Assembly: GCF_009380165.1 (NCBI RefSeq)
Contig: NZ_WHUF01000001.1
Span: 1-64,000, forward strand
Direction of reading: 5' to 3'
Source of the DNA: Rugamonas rivuli
GTDB lineage: Bacteria; Pseudomonadota; Gammaproteobacteria; Burkholderiales; Burkholderiaceae_D
DNA length: 64,000 bases
In this document: positions 8,585 to 16,654 of the stretch, piece by piece
Layout: every line of letters starts with the position of its first letter
Position numbering within the stretch: position 1 is the stretch's first letter
The notes under the pieces: model-generated
What the model saw: the letters and a program-made list of their open reading frames with translations, nothing else
Told to the model about the DNA's origin: nothing
Databases searched by the model: none
Position numbers and translations under genes: made by a program

Positions 8585-8929
8585 TTACAGCGGTAATTTG
8601 ATGAGTTCGTCCACGGCGCCCATCACTTTGTTGCGCACTTGCATCAACATCGAGAAGGACAGGCTGGCTTCCTGGCTGGACAGCATGGCGCCGACCAGGT
8701 CGTCGCTCTTGCCGGAATCGACGTCGGACATCTGCTGGGCGGCGTTGGCGTCGGCGTCGTTGACCTTGTGCACCGCATCCTTCATCGTCTGCGCGAAGGA
8801 GAAGGCGGGCTGGGCGTCGCCGCTGGCGAATTGCGCGGCCGGGGCGACGCTCTGGTTGGCCAGGTTTTGCGCCGCGTTGGTGAGCGACGCGAGGTCGGCT
8901 TGTATCAGGTTAGAGATTCCGTTACTCAT
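8585..8929 (-). CDS. fliE: Flagellar hook-basal body protein FliE
   Basis: FliE is the small exported adaptor between the MS ring or export gate and the rod. The product has 114 residues, the usual size. The C-terminal helical signature is present: SFAQTMKDAVHKVNDADANA followed by SLSFSMLMQVRNKVMGAVDE, ending in a short hydrophobic tail. The start at 8929 has a good GGGAG ribosome binding site. It is the first gene of the leftward fliEFGHIJ operon and diverges from fliM across a 590-base gap. Confidence 0.93.
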   Translation of the reverse strand: MSNGISNLIQADLASLTNAAQNLANQSVAPAAQFASGDAQPAFSFAQTMKDAVHKVNDADANAAQQMSDVDSGKSDDLVGAMLSSQEASLSFSMLMQVRNKVMGAVDELIKLPL

Positions 8930-9522
8930 CTTGCTATCTCCCGTTCATGCAACGTTAGTCCCATATGTCTACCATATCCAGATTGCCAGAAAGCAGCAAG
9001 CCCTGCGTTGTTTATCTGTTGGCTGCTGTTCTCAATCAAACGACACTGCGCTGTCGATGTCACAGTCTTGTAAGAATGTCAGCGTATGCAGGATGATCAG
9101 AGGCCAACTGGTATGTGTGCCAGCGGGGCGGTAGTCATGCTTGATTGTTTCCTGGAGTGAAGTAGGGCGCCTGACAGCGGCTGCGCCGCCGAAACAGTTT
9201 TCTTGCGGCAAATATCGTTATAAATCATTCACTAAGCGCCATTTATTCATGTGTGTTGCGGGGCAGCGTCAGACTGCTGGAGCTGGGATAAGCTTACCGG
9301 CTAGCAATATTCTTGTAAAGACTTATTTGCCCAGTGGAATTGTTCAGTTAAATATTGTTGTTTGGCAATAATGTGAATTTTGATGTATGCTGTGCTATCG
9401 ATATCGCCTGACTTTAAGTTACGATAGGTAATATTCCCCAAATAGTGCGTTCGAAGTAACCAGTTTTTGGCTGGATAGTGCGATGATGGTGGAGTAGCGA
9501 AGAATTCCGACATGGCGAAAAC
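8930..9522. other. AT-rich gene-free region between divergent flagellar operons
   Basis: About 590 bases separate the divergent fliE and fliM starts. The region is visibly richer in A and T than its neighbours and contains only short unconvincing frames. It must hold promoters for both operons. I looked for sigma-54 (GG-N10-GC) and sigma-28 pairs on both strands. I found only near misses, such as TTGG with GC one base too close around 9467-9480. In related secondary flagellar loci a sigma-54 activator gene (lafK) sits exactly here; none is present. Confidence 0.6.
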
Positions 9523-10404
9523 ATGACAACGACAAAACAGACAGCGCCACCTCAAGTCCTGGACCCATGCCTGCTGGGGCGGCCGGTGCATCTGCTGCAC
9601 ATCTTTGCCGCCCAATTGCGCGACGACCTGTCGCAGTCGATGCGGCTGAATATGAACCGCCGCTACTGGGGCGGCTTCCAGGTGGAGGATGTCGCGTTCA
9701 GCCGGCTCGAAGGCCACGAAAGCCGCAGCCGCTGGCTCAGCTTTGCGGCGCCGGCCGGGCAGATCGCCTTTTCGCTGGAGCGCAAGGTGCTGCTCAGCGT
9801 GCTCAACTACCGCTACGGCAGCGGCAAGGCCGACGCCGCCGCGCTCGACGAGAACGCGGTGCGGGTCACGGCCACCGAGGAACGCCTGGCTGTTGTACTC
9901 GGGCAACAACTGGCCGGCACCCTGGCCGGCCGCATCGAATTGAACCTCCCCGTGCTCGACAAGCCGGCCCCGGCCGAAGGCGAGCCCGAAGTCGACAGCG
10001 AATTCAAGCCGGCCCCCGGTTCCCATCCGCCCAAGGGCAGCTGGATCATCACCGTCACGCTGGCCGACATCGCCAGCGGCGCCACCGGCCAGTACTGGTT
10101 CGCGCTGGACAAGGTGCTGATGGCCAGCGTGCTGCGCGGCCTGCTGCGCGACCGCGACAGCGGCAACGGCAAGAAGGGCAAGGCCGCCGCGCCGCTGGCC
10201 CAGCGCCTGCAGGTGGGCCTGGTCGGCCGCCTGGCCAGCAAGGAAATCGCGCTGGGCAGCTTGTACGATCTGCAGGTCGGCGACGTGATCCCGATCAGCC
10301 TGAACAGAGCAGACGTGCTGCTCGAAGATTCCCGCCTCTTCACGGCCGCCGTCACCGAGCACAAAGGCAAACTCTGTTTAACCTCTTTTGAAGACGCCGA
10401 ATAA
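9523..10404 (+). CDS. fliM: FliM-type flagellar motor switch protein, short lateral-type form
   Basis: FliM is the middle part of the C-ring and normally receives CheY-P at an N-terminal peptide. This product is 293 residues, shorter than the usual ~330. It starts MTTTKQTAPPQVLDPCLLGR and has no EIDALL-like CheY-binding peptide. The C-terminal half has a SpoA-like fold region (LQVGLVGRLASKEIALGSLY then LQVGDVIPISLNRADVLL). The gene order fliM-fliN-fliP fixes the identity. Lateral flagellar FliM proteins are similarly short. Inference: the switch may not respond to CheY. A weak GGCGAAA precedes the start. Confidence 0.82.
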   Translation: MTTTKQTAPPQVLDPCLLGRPVHLLHIFAAQLRDDLSQSMRLNMNRRYWGGFQVEDVAFSRLEGHESRSRWLSFAAPAGQIAFSLERKVLLSVLNYRYGSGKADAAALDENAVRVTATEERLAVVLGQQLAGTLAGRIELNLPVLDKPAPAEGEPEVDSEFKPAPGSHPPKGSWIITVTLADIASGATGQYWFALDKVLMASVLRGLLRDRDSGNGKKGKAAAPLAQRLQVGLVGRLASKEIALGSLYDLQVGDVIPISLNRADVLLEDSRLFTAAVTEHKGKLCLTSFEDAE

Positions 10405-10405
10405 C

Positions 10406-10780
10406 ATGATGAACATGAACGTAGCCAACCCTAGCGACGCCCTGCTGGAAGACCTGTCCGAAGAGATGATCATCGACCAGGTCGGCACCGAGCTGGCCGA
10501 TGTGCCGGCCTCGCCGTCGCGGCGCGACCTGCCGGCCATGATGCGCAAGATCCCCGTGACGCTGACGCTGGAGGTGGGCTCGGCCCGGATCTCGCTGCAA
10601 GACCTGATGGCGATCGGCCCCGACAGCGTGGTCGAGCTCGACGTGCTGGCCGGCGAACCGCTGGTGATCAAGGTCAACGGCACCGCCATCGGCCGCGCCG
10701 AAGTGGTGGTGGCGGGCGAAAACTACGGCCTCAAAGTGATCGACCTGGACGGCCTCAATCTCGACATGATGACTCCATGA
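10406..10780 (+). CDS. fliN: Flagellar motor switch protein FliN
   Basis: FliN forms the lower C-ring and gives a docking site for FliH-FliI. The product is 124 residues and consists mainly of one SpoA domain: IPVTLTLEVGSARISLQDLM, then VVELDVLAGEPLVIKVNGT, then an ending like NYGLKVIDL. The N-terminal 45 residues are acidic and variable, as in other FliN. I prefer ATG at 10406, one base after the fliM stop. A TTG at 10388 inside fliM is less likely. The stop overlaps the fliP start by ATGA. Confidence 0.92.
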   Translation: MMNMNVANPSDALLEDLSEEMIIDQVGTELADVPASPSRRDLPAMMRKIPVTLTLEVGSARISLQDLMAIGPDSVVELDVLAGEPLVIKVNGTAIGRAEVVVAGENYGLKVIDLDGLNLDMMTP

Positions 10781-11544
10781 TCTGGAGGATGCCTACGCGC
10801 CGGCGCCTGTTGCTGGCTGCGTCGATACTGGCCGGGGGCGCGCTGGTGCTCTGCTGCCAGTCGGCCCACGCGGTCGACCTGCTGGCCAACGTGGTGCCCG
10901 GCGCGAAAACCGAGTTGACGGTCAAGACCCAGATCCTGATCATCATGACCTTGCTGGGCTTGCTCCCGGTGATGGTCATGATGATGACCAGCTTTACCCG
11001 CTTCGTCATCGTGCTGTCGCTGCTGCGCCAGGCCCTGGGCTTGCAGCAGGGCCTGCCCAACCGCATCATCACCGGCGTGGCGCTGATCCTGACCCTGCTG
11101 GTGATGCGGCCGATCGGCGACCAGATCTGGACCGAAGCCTTCGTGCCCTACGACCAGGACAAGATCGGCCTGGAGACCGCGCTGCAGATCGCCGAGAAGC
11201 CGGTGTCGCGCTTCATGCTGGCGCAGACCAGCAAGGCGGCCCTGCAGCAGATCGCCCATCTGGCCGGCGAGGACAAGATCACCGAGCCCGCGCAGCACGC
11301 GTTCACCGTCAAGCTGGCGGCGTTCGTGCTGTCGGAGCTGAAGACCGCTTTCCAGATCGGCTGCATGCTGTTCATTCCCTTCCTGGTGATCGACCTGGTG
11401 GTGTCGTCGGTGCTGATGGCGATGGGCATGATGATGCTGTCGCCGCTGGTGATTTCATTGCCGTTCAAGCTGCTGCTGTTTGTGCTGGTGGATGGCTGGA
11501 CCCTGACCGTCAACACGCTCGTCACGAGCGTGCAGGCGTACTGA
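10777..11544 (+). CDS. fliP: Flagellar type III export gate protein FliP
   Basis: FliP forms the pentameric core of the export channel with FliQ and FliR. It has 255 residues with a cleavable signal peptide ending near CCQSAHA (about residue 32). Membrane helices follow at ILIIMTLLGLLPVMVMMMTS and, near the C-terminus, at CMLFIPFLVIDLVVSSVLMA. The loop after the first mature helix contains FTRFVIVLSLLRQALGLQQ, a strong FliP signature. It directly follows fliN by ATGA overlap. No fliO lies between fliN and fliP, unlike primary flagellar operons. Confidence 0.97.
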   Translation: MIWRMPTRRRLLLAASILAGGALVLCCQSAHAVDLLANVVPGAKTELTVKTQILIIMTLLGLLPVMVMMMTSFTRFVIVLSLLRQALGLQQGLPNRIITGVALILTLLVMRPIGDQIWTEAFVPYDQDKIGLETALQIAEKPVSRFMLAQTSKAALQQIAHLAGEDKITEPAQHAFTVKLAAFVLSELKTAFQIGCMLFIPFLVIDLVVSSVLMAMGMMMLSPLVISLPFKLLLFVLVDGWTLTVNTLVTSVQAY

Positions 11545-11560
11545 CACTGAGGCGATCCTG

Positions 11561-11833
11561 ATGCTGACTCCCGAAGTTGCCGTCGACCTGGTGGTCGAAT
11601 CGCTGCACATCGTCATGCTGCTGGTGGTGATCCTGGTCGTGCCCGGCCTGATCACCGGCCTGGTGGTGGCGCTGGTGCAGGCCGCCACGCAGATCAACGA
11701 ACAGACGCTGAGCTTCCTGCCCAGACTGCTGGTGACGCTGCTGGCGATCATCCTGATGGGGCGCTGGATGGCCGGCTACCTGATGGATTTCTGCGTCTCC
11801 ATCTTCACCCGCGCGGCCACGCTGGTCGGCTAG
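11561..11833 (+). CDS. fliQ: Flagellar export gate protein FliQ
   Basis: FliQ is a two-helix membrane protein that wraps the FliP-FliR core of the export gate. The product is 90 residues, the family's normal length. Two hydrophobic stretches are visible (residues about 15-38 and 52-72), separated by ATQINEQTLSFLPRL, the conserved FliQ/SctS cytoplasmic loop. It sits between fliP and fliR in the standard order, 16 bases after fliP and 18 bases before fliR. Confidence 0.96.
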   Translation: MLTPEVAVDLVVESLHIVMLLVVILVVPGLITGLVVALVQAATQINEQTLSFLPRLLVTLLAIILMGRWMAGYLMDFCVSIFTRAATLVG

Positions 11834-11851
11834 CTTGGCCCAGCCATCGCC

Positions 11852-12634
11852 ATGGAACCGATACTGAGCCAGTTGCTGCCGATGCTGACCGCGCTGTGGT
11901 GGCCGTTCTGCCGCATCCTGGCGATGTTCATCGGCGCTCCTGTGCTGGGCGAGGCGGTCACGCCGGTCACGGTGCGCATCCTGATCGCGCTGGTGCTGGC
12001 GGTGCTGATGCTGCCGCTGACCACCACCGGCGCCCCCATCGATCCGTTTTCCATGCACGGCGTGGTGGCCAGCATCGAGCAGGCGCTGATCGGTTTCGTG
12101 CTGGGCCTGGCCTTCCACTTCGCCATGTCGGTGATCGGCGTGCTGGGCTACCTGGTGTCCTCGCAGATGGGTTTTTCGATGGCGGTGATGAACGACCCGA
12201 TGAACGGCCAGTCGTCGGACGTGGTGTCGGCGCTGCTGTCGGTGCTGTCGATCATCGTCTTCTTCGCCATCGACGGCCACCTGGTGATCGCCAACGTCAT
12301 CGGCCAGAGCTTCAAGGCCTGGCCGCTGGGCCACGGCTACCAGCCGCTGCTGCTCAACGCGGTGGCTTACAACGTCGCCTGGATATTTTCCGCCGCCATG
12401 CTGCTGGCCATCCCCGTCGTGTTTTCCACCATGGTGGTGCAGCTGGGCTTTGGTTTCCTGAACCGCGTGGCGCCGGCGCTGAACCTGTTTGCGCTGGGCT
12501 TTTCCGTGATCACCATCTTCGGCCTGATGATGCTGGCGCAGGTGGTGCGCTTCATTCCCGAGCACTATGTGCGCATGACCAATATGGTGCTGGAGCTGAT
12601 ACGCCAGCAGATGCAGGTGGCGATCCATGGCTGA
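11852..12634 (+). CDS. fliR: Flagellar export gate protein FliR
   Basis: FliR completes the FliP5-Q4-R1 channel of the type III export gate. The product has 260 residues and six or more hydrophobic segments. It starts MEPILSQLLPMLTALWWPFC and contains the family region SSQMGFSMAVMNDPMNGQSS at about residues 108-128 and GFGFLNRVAPALNLFALGFS later. It overlaps the start of flhB by 8 bases. Confidence 0.96.
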   Translation: MEPILSQLLPMLTALWWPFCRILAMFIGAPVLGEAVTPVTVRILIALVLAVLMLPLTTTGAPIDPFSMHGVVASIEQALIGFVLGLAFHFAMSVIGVLGYLVSSQMGFSMAVMNDPMNGQSSDVVSALLSVLSIIVFFAIDGHLVIANVIGQSFKAWPLGHGYQPLLLNAVAYNVAWIFSAAMLLAIPVVFSTMVVQLGFGFLNRVAPALNLFALGFSVITIFGLMMLAQVVRFIPEHYVRMTNMVLELIRQQMQVAIHG

Positions 12635-13766
12635 TCAGGACAGCGCCGATAAAACAGAAAAGGCTTCACAGCAGAAGCTCAAGAAGTCGCGCCAGGAAGG
12701 GCAGGTGGTGCGTTCGCGCGACCTGTCGACGGCGATCGGCATCCTGGTCAGCCTGAAGCTGTTCGTCTACCTGCTGCCCGACTACATGGCCGAGTTCCAC
12801 GAAATTTTCCACCAGAGCTTTGCGCCGCTGAGCTCGACGGGCGCGATCGACAACGCCATGTCGACCGTGTTCAGCACCTCGATGTGGCTGCTGGTGAAGA
12901 TGCTGCTGCCGCTGTTCATCGTGCCCTTCTTCATCGTGCTGGGCGCGATGGTACCGGGCGGCTGGGTGATCAGCACCAAGCACTGGGAACCGAAGATGGA
13001 ACGCCTGAGCCCGGCGGCCAACCTGGGGCGGCTGTTCAGCGCCAAGCACGGCTTCGAATTCCTGATCTCGCTGGGCAAGGCCGGCGTGCTGATCGCCGTG
13101 CTGATCCACGTGGCCCGCTCGACGGTGCAGGACTACACCCAGCTGCAGCACATGCCGATGGGGCGGGCCATGGTGTCGGGTTCGAATTTGATGCTGGACG
13201 GCTTGATGTCGCTGGTCGCGGTGTTTATCATCTTCGCCTTGATCGACGTGCCGGCGCAGGCGTATTTCTTCGCCAAAAACCAGCGCATGTCCAAGCAGGA
13301 CCAGAAGGAAGAGCACAAGTCGACCGAGGGCCGGCCTGAAGTGAAGAGCCGCATCCGCCAGCTGCAGCGGGCGATGGCGCGGCGCAGCGCGCGCAAGACG
13401 GTGCCGACCGCCGACGTGGTGATCGTCAACCCGGAGCACTACGCGGTGGCGCTCAAGTACGACCACGACCGCGCCGAAGCGCCGTATGTGGTGGCCAAGG
13501 GCATCGACGAGATGGCCTTGTACATCCGCCAGCTGGCGGCCGAATTCAAGATCGAGGTGATGCCGCTGGCGCCGCTGGCGCGCGCCATCTACAACACCAG
13601 CCAGGTCAACCAGCAGATTCCGGTCCAGCTGTACCAGGCGGTGTCGCAGGTGTTGAACTATGTATTGCAGTTGAAAGCATTCCGTACCGGACGCCGTAAC
13701 GCCGAGCCGGTCTATCCAAGAGAAGTCGATGTCCCCACATCCATGAGCGAGGTTAAGCAGTCATGA
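12627..13766 (+). CDS. flhB: Flagellar export switch protein FlhB with NPEH cleavage motif
   Basis: FlhB controls the change from rod/hook to filament export. Its cytoplasmic domain normally cleaves itself between Asn and Pro of an NPTH motif. The product has 379 residues: a charged N-terminal amphipathic part (DSADKTEKASQQKLKKSRQE), four membrane helices, and the C-terminal domain after a charged linker. The cleavage site here reads VIVNPEHYAVAL, with Asn268, Pro269, Glu270 and His271. The Asn, Pro and His are kept, but Thr is replaced by Glu. The stop overlaps flhA by ATGA. Confidence 0.96.
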   Translation: MADQDSADKTEKASQQKLKKSRQEGQVVRSRDLSTAIGILVSLKLFVYLLPDYMAEFHEIFHQSFAPLSSTGAIDNAMSTVFSTSMWLLVKMLLPLFIVPFFIVLGAMVPGGWVISTKHWEPKMERLSPAANLGRLFSAKHGFEFLISLGKAGVLIAVLIHVARSTVQDYTQLQHMPMGRAMVSGSNLMLDGLMSLVAVFIIFALIDVPAQAYFFAKNQRMSKQDQKEEHKSTEGRPEVKSRIRQLQRAMARRSARKTVPTADVVIVNPEHYAVALKYDHDRAEAPYVVAKGIDEMALYIRQLAAEFKIEVMPLAPLARAIYNTSQVNQQIPVQLYQAVSQVLNYVLQLKAFRTGRRNAEPVYPREVDVPTSMSEVKQS

Positions 13767-15850
13767 ATTTTTTGAACAGGCTGGTCGCCGAAGCGCGTCG
13801 CCATAAGTTCGCCACGCCGGCATTCCTGTTGGTCATCCTGGCGATGATCATCCTGCCGCTGCCGCCGATATTGCTGGACGTGATGTTCACGTTCAACATC
13901 GTGCTGGCCCTGATCGTCATCCTGGTGTCGGTCTCGGCCCGCCGGCCGCTGGACTTCTCGGTGTTCCCGACCGTGATCCTGGCCACCACCATGATGCGGC
14001 TGACGCTGAACGTGGCGTCGACCCGGGTGGTGCTGCTGCACGGCCACGAAGGCACGGCCGCGGCCGGCCAGGTGATCGAAGCCTTCGGCAAGGTCGTCAT
14101 CGGCGGCAACTACGTGGTCGGTATCGTCGTGTTCGTGATCCTGATGATCATCAACTTCATGGTCGTCACCAAGGGGGCGGAGCGGATTTCCGAAGTGTCG
14201 GCGCGTTTCACGCTGGACGCCTTGCCCGGCAAGCAGATGGCCATCGACGCCGACCTCAACGCCGGCCTGATCAACCAGGAAAAGGCCCAGGCCCGCCGTC
14301 TCGACGTCGCCGCCGAGGCCGACTTCTACGGCGCCATGGACGGCGCCTCCAAGTTCGTGCGCGGCGACGCCGTCGCCAGTATCCTGATCCTGATCATCAA
14401 CATGGTCGGCGGCGTGGCGATCGGCGCGCTGATGCAGGACATGTCCTTCGGCGACGCCTTCAAGCAGTACGCGCTGCTGACCATCGGTGACGGCCTGGTG
14501 GCGCAGATCCCGGCGCTGCTGCTGTCGGCGGCCGCGGCCATCCTGGTCACGCGTATCTCGGATTCCGGCGACTTCGAACAGCAGGTCGGCGGCCAGGTGC
14601 TGGCGTCGCCGCAGGTGATGATGAGCGCCTCGGGCATGATGCTGATCCTGGCGCTGGTGCCGGGCATGCCATGGCAGATGTTCGGTCCGTTCGCGCTGGT
14701 GCTGGCCTATGTCGGCTACCGGCTGTTCCAGCGGGTCAAGGCGCCCGACACCTCCAATCTCGACGCCATCGAGGCGGCGCTGCGCGACGACCGCGCGCCC
14801 GATCTCGACTGGCACAGCCTGCCGGCCGTGCAGCAGCTGCAAGTGGCGCTGGGCTACAAGCTGGTCGGCCTGATCGACAAGGCCCACGGCGAGCCGCTGA
14901 CCAAGCGTGTCAAGGGCGTGCGCCAAAGCCTGTCCGAAGCGATGGGGCTGCTGCTGCCCCCCATCATCGTGCGCGACGACCTGGGCCTGAAGCCATCGCA
15001 GTATTCGGTGATGTTGTCGGGCAGCGTGGTGGCCCAGGCCGAGGTGTTCGCCGACCGCCTGATGGCCATCCCGTCGCCCAACATCTACGGCCAGATCGAC
15101 GGCATCCCCGGCATCGAGCCGGCCTACGGCATGCCGGTGACGTGGATCGAAACCAGCGAGAAGGCCAACGCGCTGGGCCTCGGTTATCAGGTGGTGGAGG
15201 CGCCGAGCGCGATCGCCACCCATCTGTCCAAGCTGATCCGCGAATACCTGCCGGAACTGTTCCGCCACGAAGACGTGCCGGCGCTGATGGACCGGCTGGC
15301 TGCGCTGTCGCCCAAGCTGGCGTCCTCGCTGGACAAGGCGCTGACGCACACGCAGATGCTGCGCGTGTTCCGCGTGCTGCTGGCGGAAAACGTCTCGCTG
15401 AAGGATATCGTGCCCATCGCCACCACCCTGGTCGACAGTTCCGAGACCACCAAGGATCCCATCTTGCTGGCGGCCGAGGTGCGCTGCGCGCTGCGGCGCC
15501 AGATCGTCACCGGCCTGTTCGGCCAGAAGACGGAGATGCAAGCCTTCAACCTGGGCGGCGACCTGGAGAACATGCTGCTGGGCTCGCTGAACCAGGCTCG
15601 CCAGAGCGGCAAGGTGGTGCTGGACAACTATCCTATCGATCCGCATCTGCTGGCGCAGCTGCAGGTCAATATGCCGGTGGCGCGCGAGCAGATGAAGCAG
15701 CAGGCCACGCCGCCGCTGTTGCTGGTGCTGCCGCAGATCCGGCCGCTGCTGGCCCGCTACGCGCGCCTGTTCGCGCCCGGCCTGCATGTGCTGTCGTACA
15801 ACGAGATACCGGAGAACCGCGAAGTGAGCATCATCGGCACGGTCGGCTGA
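13763..15850 (+). CDS. flhA: Flagellar export gate protein FlhA
   Basis: FlhA is the large gate protein that uses the proton motive force and receives substrate-chaperone complexes. The product has 695 residues. The N-terminal half contains about eight membrane helices and the FHIPEP-family region (TMMRLTLNVASTRVVLLHGH, KGAERISEVSARFTLDALPG, ADLNAGLINQEKAQARR). The C-terminal half is the cytoplasmic nonameric ring (for example LPELFRHEDVPALMDRLAAL). It is the last gene of the fliMNPQR-flhBA operon. Confidence 0.97.
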   Translation: MNFLNRLVAEARRHKFATPAFLLVILAMIILPLPPILLDVMFTFNIVLALIVILVSVSARRPLDFSVFPTVILATTMMRLTLNVASTRVVLLHGHEGTAAAGQVIEAFGKVVIGGNYVVGIVVFVILMIINFMVVTKGAERISEVSARFTLDALPGKQMAIDADLNAGLINQEKAQARRLDVAAEADFYGAMDGASKFVRGDAVASILILIINMVGGVAIGALMQDMSFGDAFKQYALLTIGDGLVAQIPALLLSAAAAILVTRISDSGDFEQQVGGQVLASPQVMMSASGMMLILALVPGMPWQMFGPFALVLAYVGYRLFQRVKAPDTSNLDAIEAALRDDRAPDLDWHSLPAVQQLQVALGYKLVGLIDKAHGEPLTKRVKGVRQSLSEAMGLLLPPIIVRDDLGLKPSQYSVMLSGSVVAQAEVFADRLMAIPSPNIYGQIDGIPGIEPAYGMPVTWIETSEKANALGLGYQVVEAPSAIATHLSKLIREYLPELFRHEDVPALMDRLAALSPKLASSLDKALTHTQMLRVFRVLLAENVSLKDIVPIATTLVDSSETTKDPILLAAEVRCALRRQIVTGLFGQKTEMQAFNLGGDLENMLLGSLNQARQSGKVVLDNYPIDPHLLAQLQVNMPVAREQMKQQATPPLLLVLPQIRPLLARYARLFAPGLHVLSYNEIPENREVSIIGTVG

Positions 15851-15994
15851 GCCGGCTCGCCGCAGTGAGGAAGATGGCTGGAGGGATATTGTTGCTTTTT
15901 CGTCAGGTGTTGGTAATCGTGCACTGACTTTTTAATAAGCATGATATCTTTTCATCATCACCAACCGTAGTACCTCACTGAAAGAGCCAAAAAA

Positions 15995-16570
15995 ATGAGA
16001 AATCTGAAATTTGTGCGCGCTTTGATGTTCTTTGCCGCTGTCACCGCAGCGCTTGCCGGCGGCGCCGTCCGCGCGGCCGAAACGACCCAGGTGGTCAACG
16101 TCGCCGGGATCAAGAGCTACGATTTGTTTGGTGAGGCGGGCAACACCGTCATCGAATTGAACCTGGGCGCGCTGGCCCAAGTCACCAGCATCACCTGGAA
16201 CGTCAACTACACCGCCTTCGATCCCAGCTGGCTGGCCGACATGGAAGTGCACTTCAGCCCCAGCGCCGGCAATGCCGGCGTGGTGTTCACCCCGAGCATC
16301 ACCGAAGAGGGCGGCTCCGAGCATTCCGAAGGCAGCGCCAACCTGGTGGACCTGGGCCTGGACTTCAAAGTGGGCGCCGACGGCAAGCTGCGCATCGAAT
16401 TCAGCGAAAACTACAAAGACCTGAATCCGGGCGAAGCCGACGGCCAATGGGATTCGGGCAGCTTCACCATCGGCTACGTCAGCGCCGTGCCGGAGCCTTC
16501 GAGCTACGCCATGATGTTGCTGGGCCTGGTGGCCGTCGGTGCGATCGCCCGCCGCCGTCAAAACAGCTAA
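15995..16570 (+). CDS. PEP-CTERM sorting domain protein
   Basis: This is an exported protein of 191 residues and unknown activity. It has a signal peptide (MRNLKFVRALMFFAAVTAAL, cut near VRAAE) and a C-terminal PEP-CTERM tail: VPEPSSYAMMLLGL followed by a short hydrophobic helix and the basic end ARRRQ. In bacteria with exosortase A, such tails direct processing and delivery to the surface or extracellular matrix. The middle (about residues 30-160) is acidic and beta-rich; I do not recognise it. AAAGAGCC lies before the start. A strong terminator follows. Confidence 0.88.
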   Translation: MRNLKFVRALMFFAAVTAALAGGAVRAAETTQVVNVAGIKSYDLFGEAGNTVIELNLGALAQVTSITWNVNYTAFDPSWLADMEVHFSPSAGNAGVVFTPSITEEGGSEHSEGSANLVDLGLDFKVGADGKLRIEFSENYKDLNPGEADGQWDSGSFTIGYVSAVPEPSSYAMMLLGLVAVGAIARRRQNS

Positions 16571-16589
16571 ACAGTTTACGGCCGTCCAA

Positions 16590-16641
16590 GGCCACAAAAA
16601 AACCTGCCCGGCGTCAGCGCCCGGCGGGTTTTTTTGTGGCC
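16590..16641. terminator. Strong bidirectional Rho-independent terminator
   Basis: A long inverted repeat places ACCTGCCCGGCG opposite CGCCCGGCGGGT around a short loop, with a run of A on the left and a run of T on the right. The arms extend outward to GGCCAC/GTGGCC. It lies between the convergent PEP-CTERM gene and the FliK-like gene and can end transcription from both sides. Confidence 0.9.
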
Positions 16642-16654
16642 GGGCCGGTCGGGC

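Noticed and set aside
9141-9371. A 76-codon plus-strand frame in the flagellar intergenic gap
   Set aside because: No ribosome binding site, no recognisable domain, and composition like the surrounding AT-rich non-coding DNA.
9467-9482. Possible sigma-54 promoter (TTGGCTGGATAGTGCG)
   Set aside because: The GG and GC elements are nine instead of ten bases apart, and neighbouring positions do not match.
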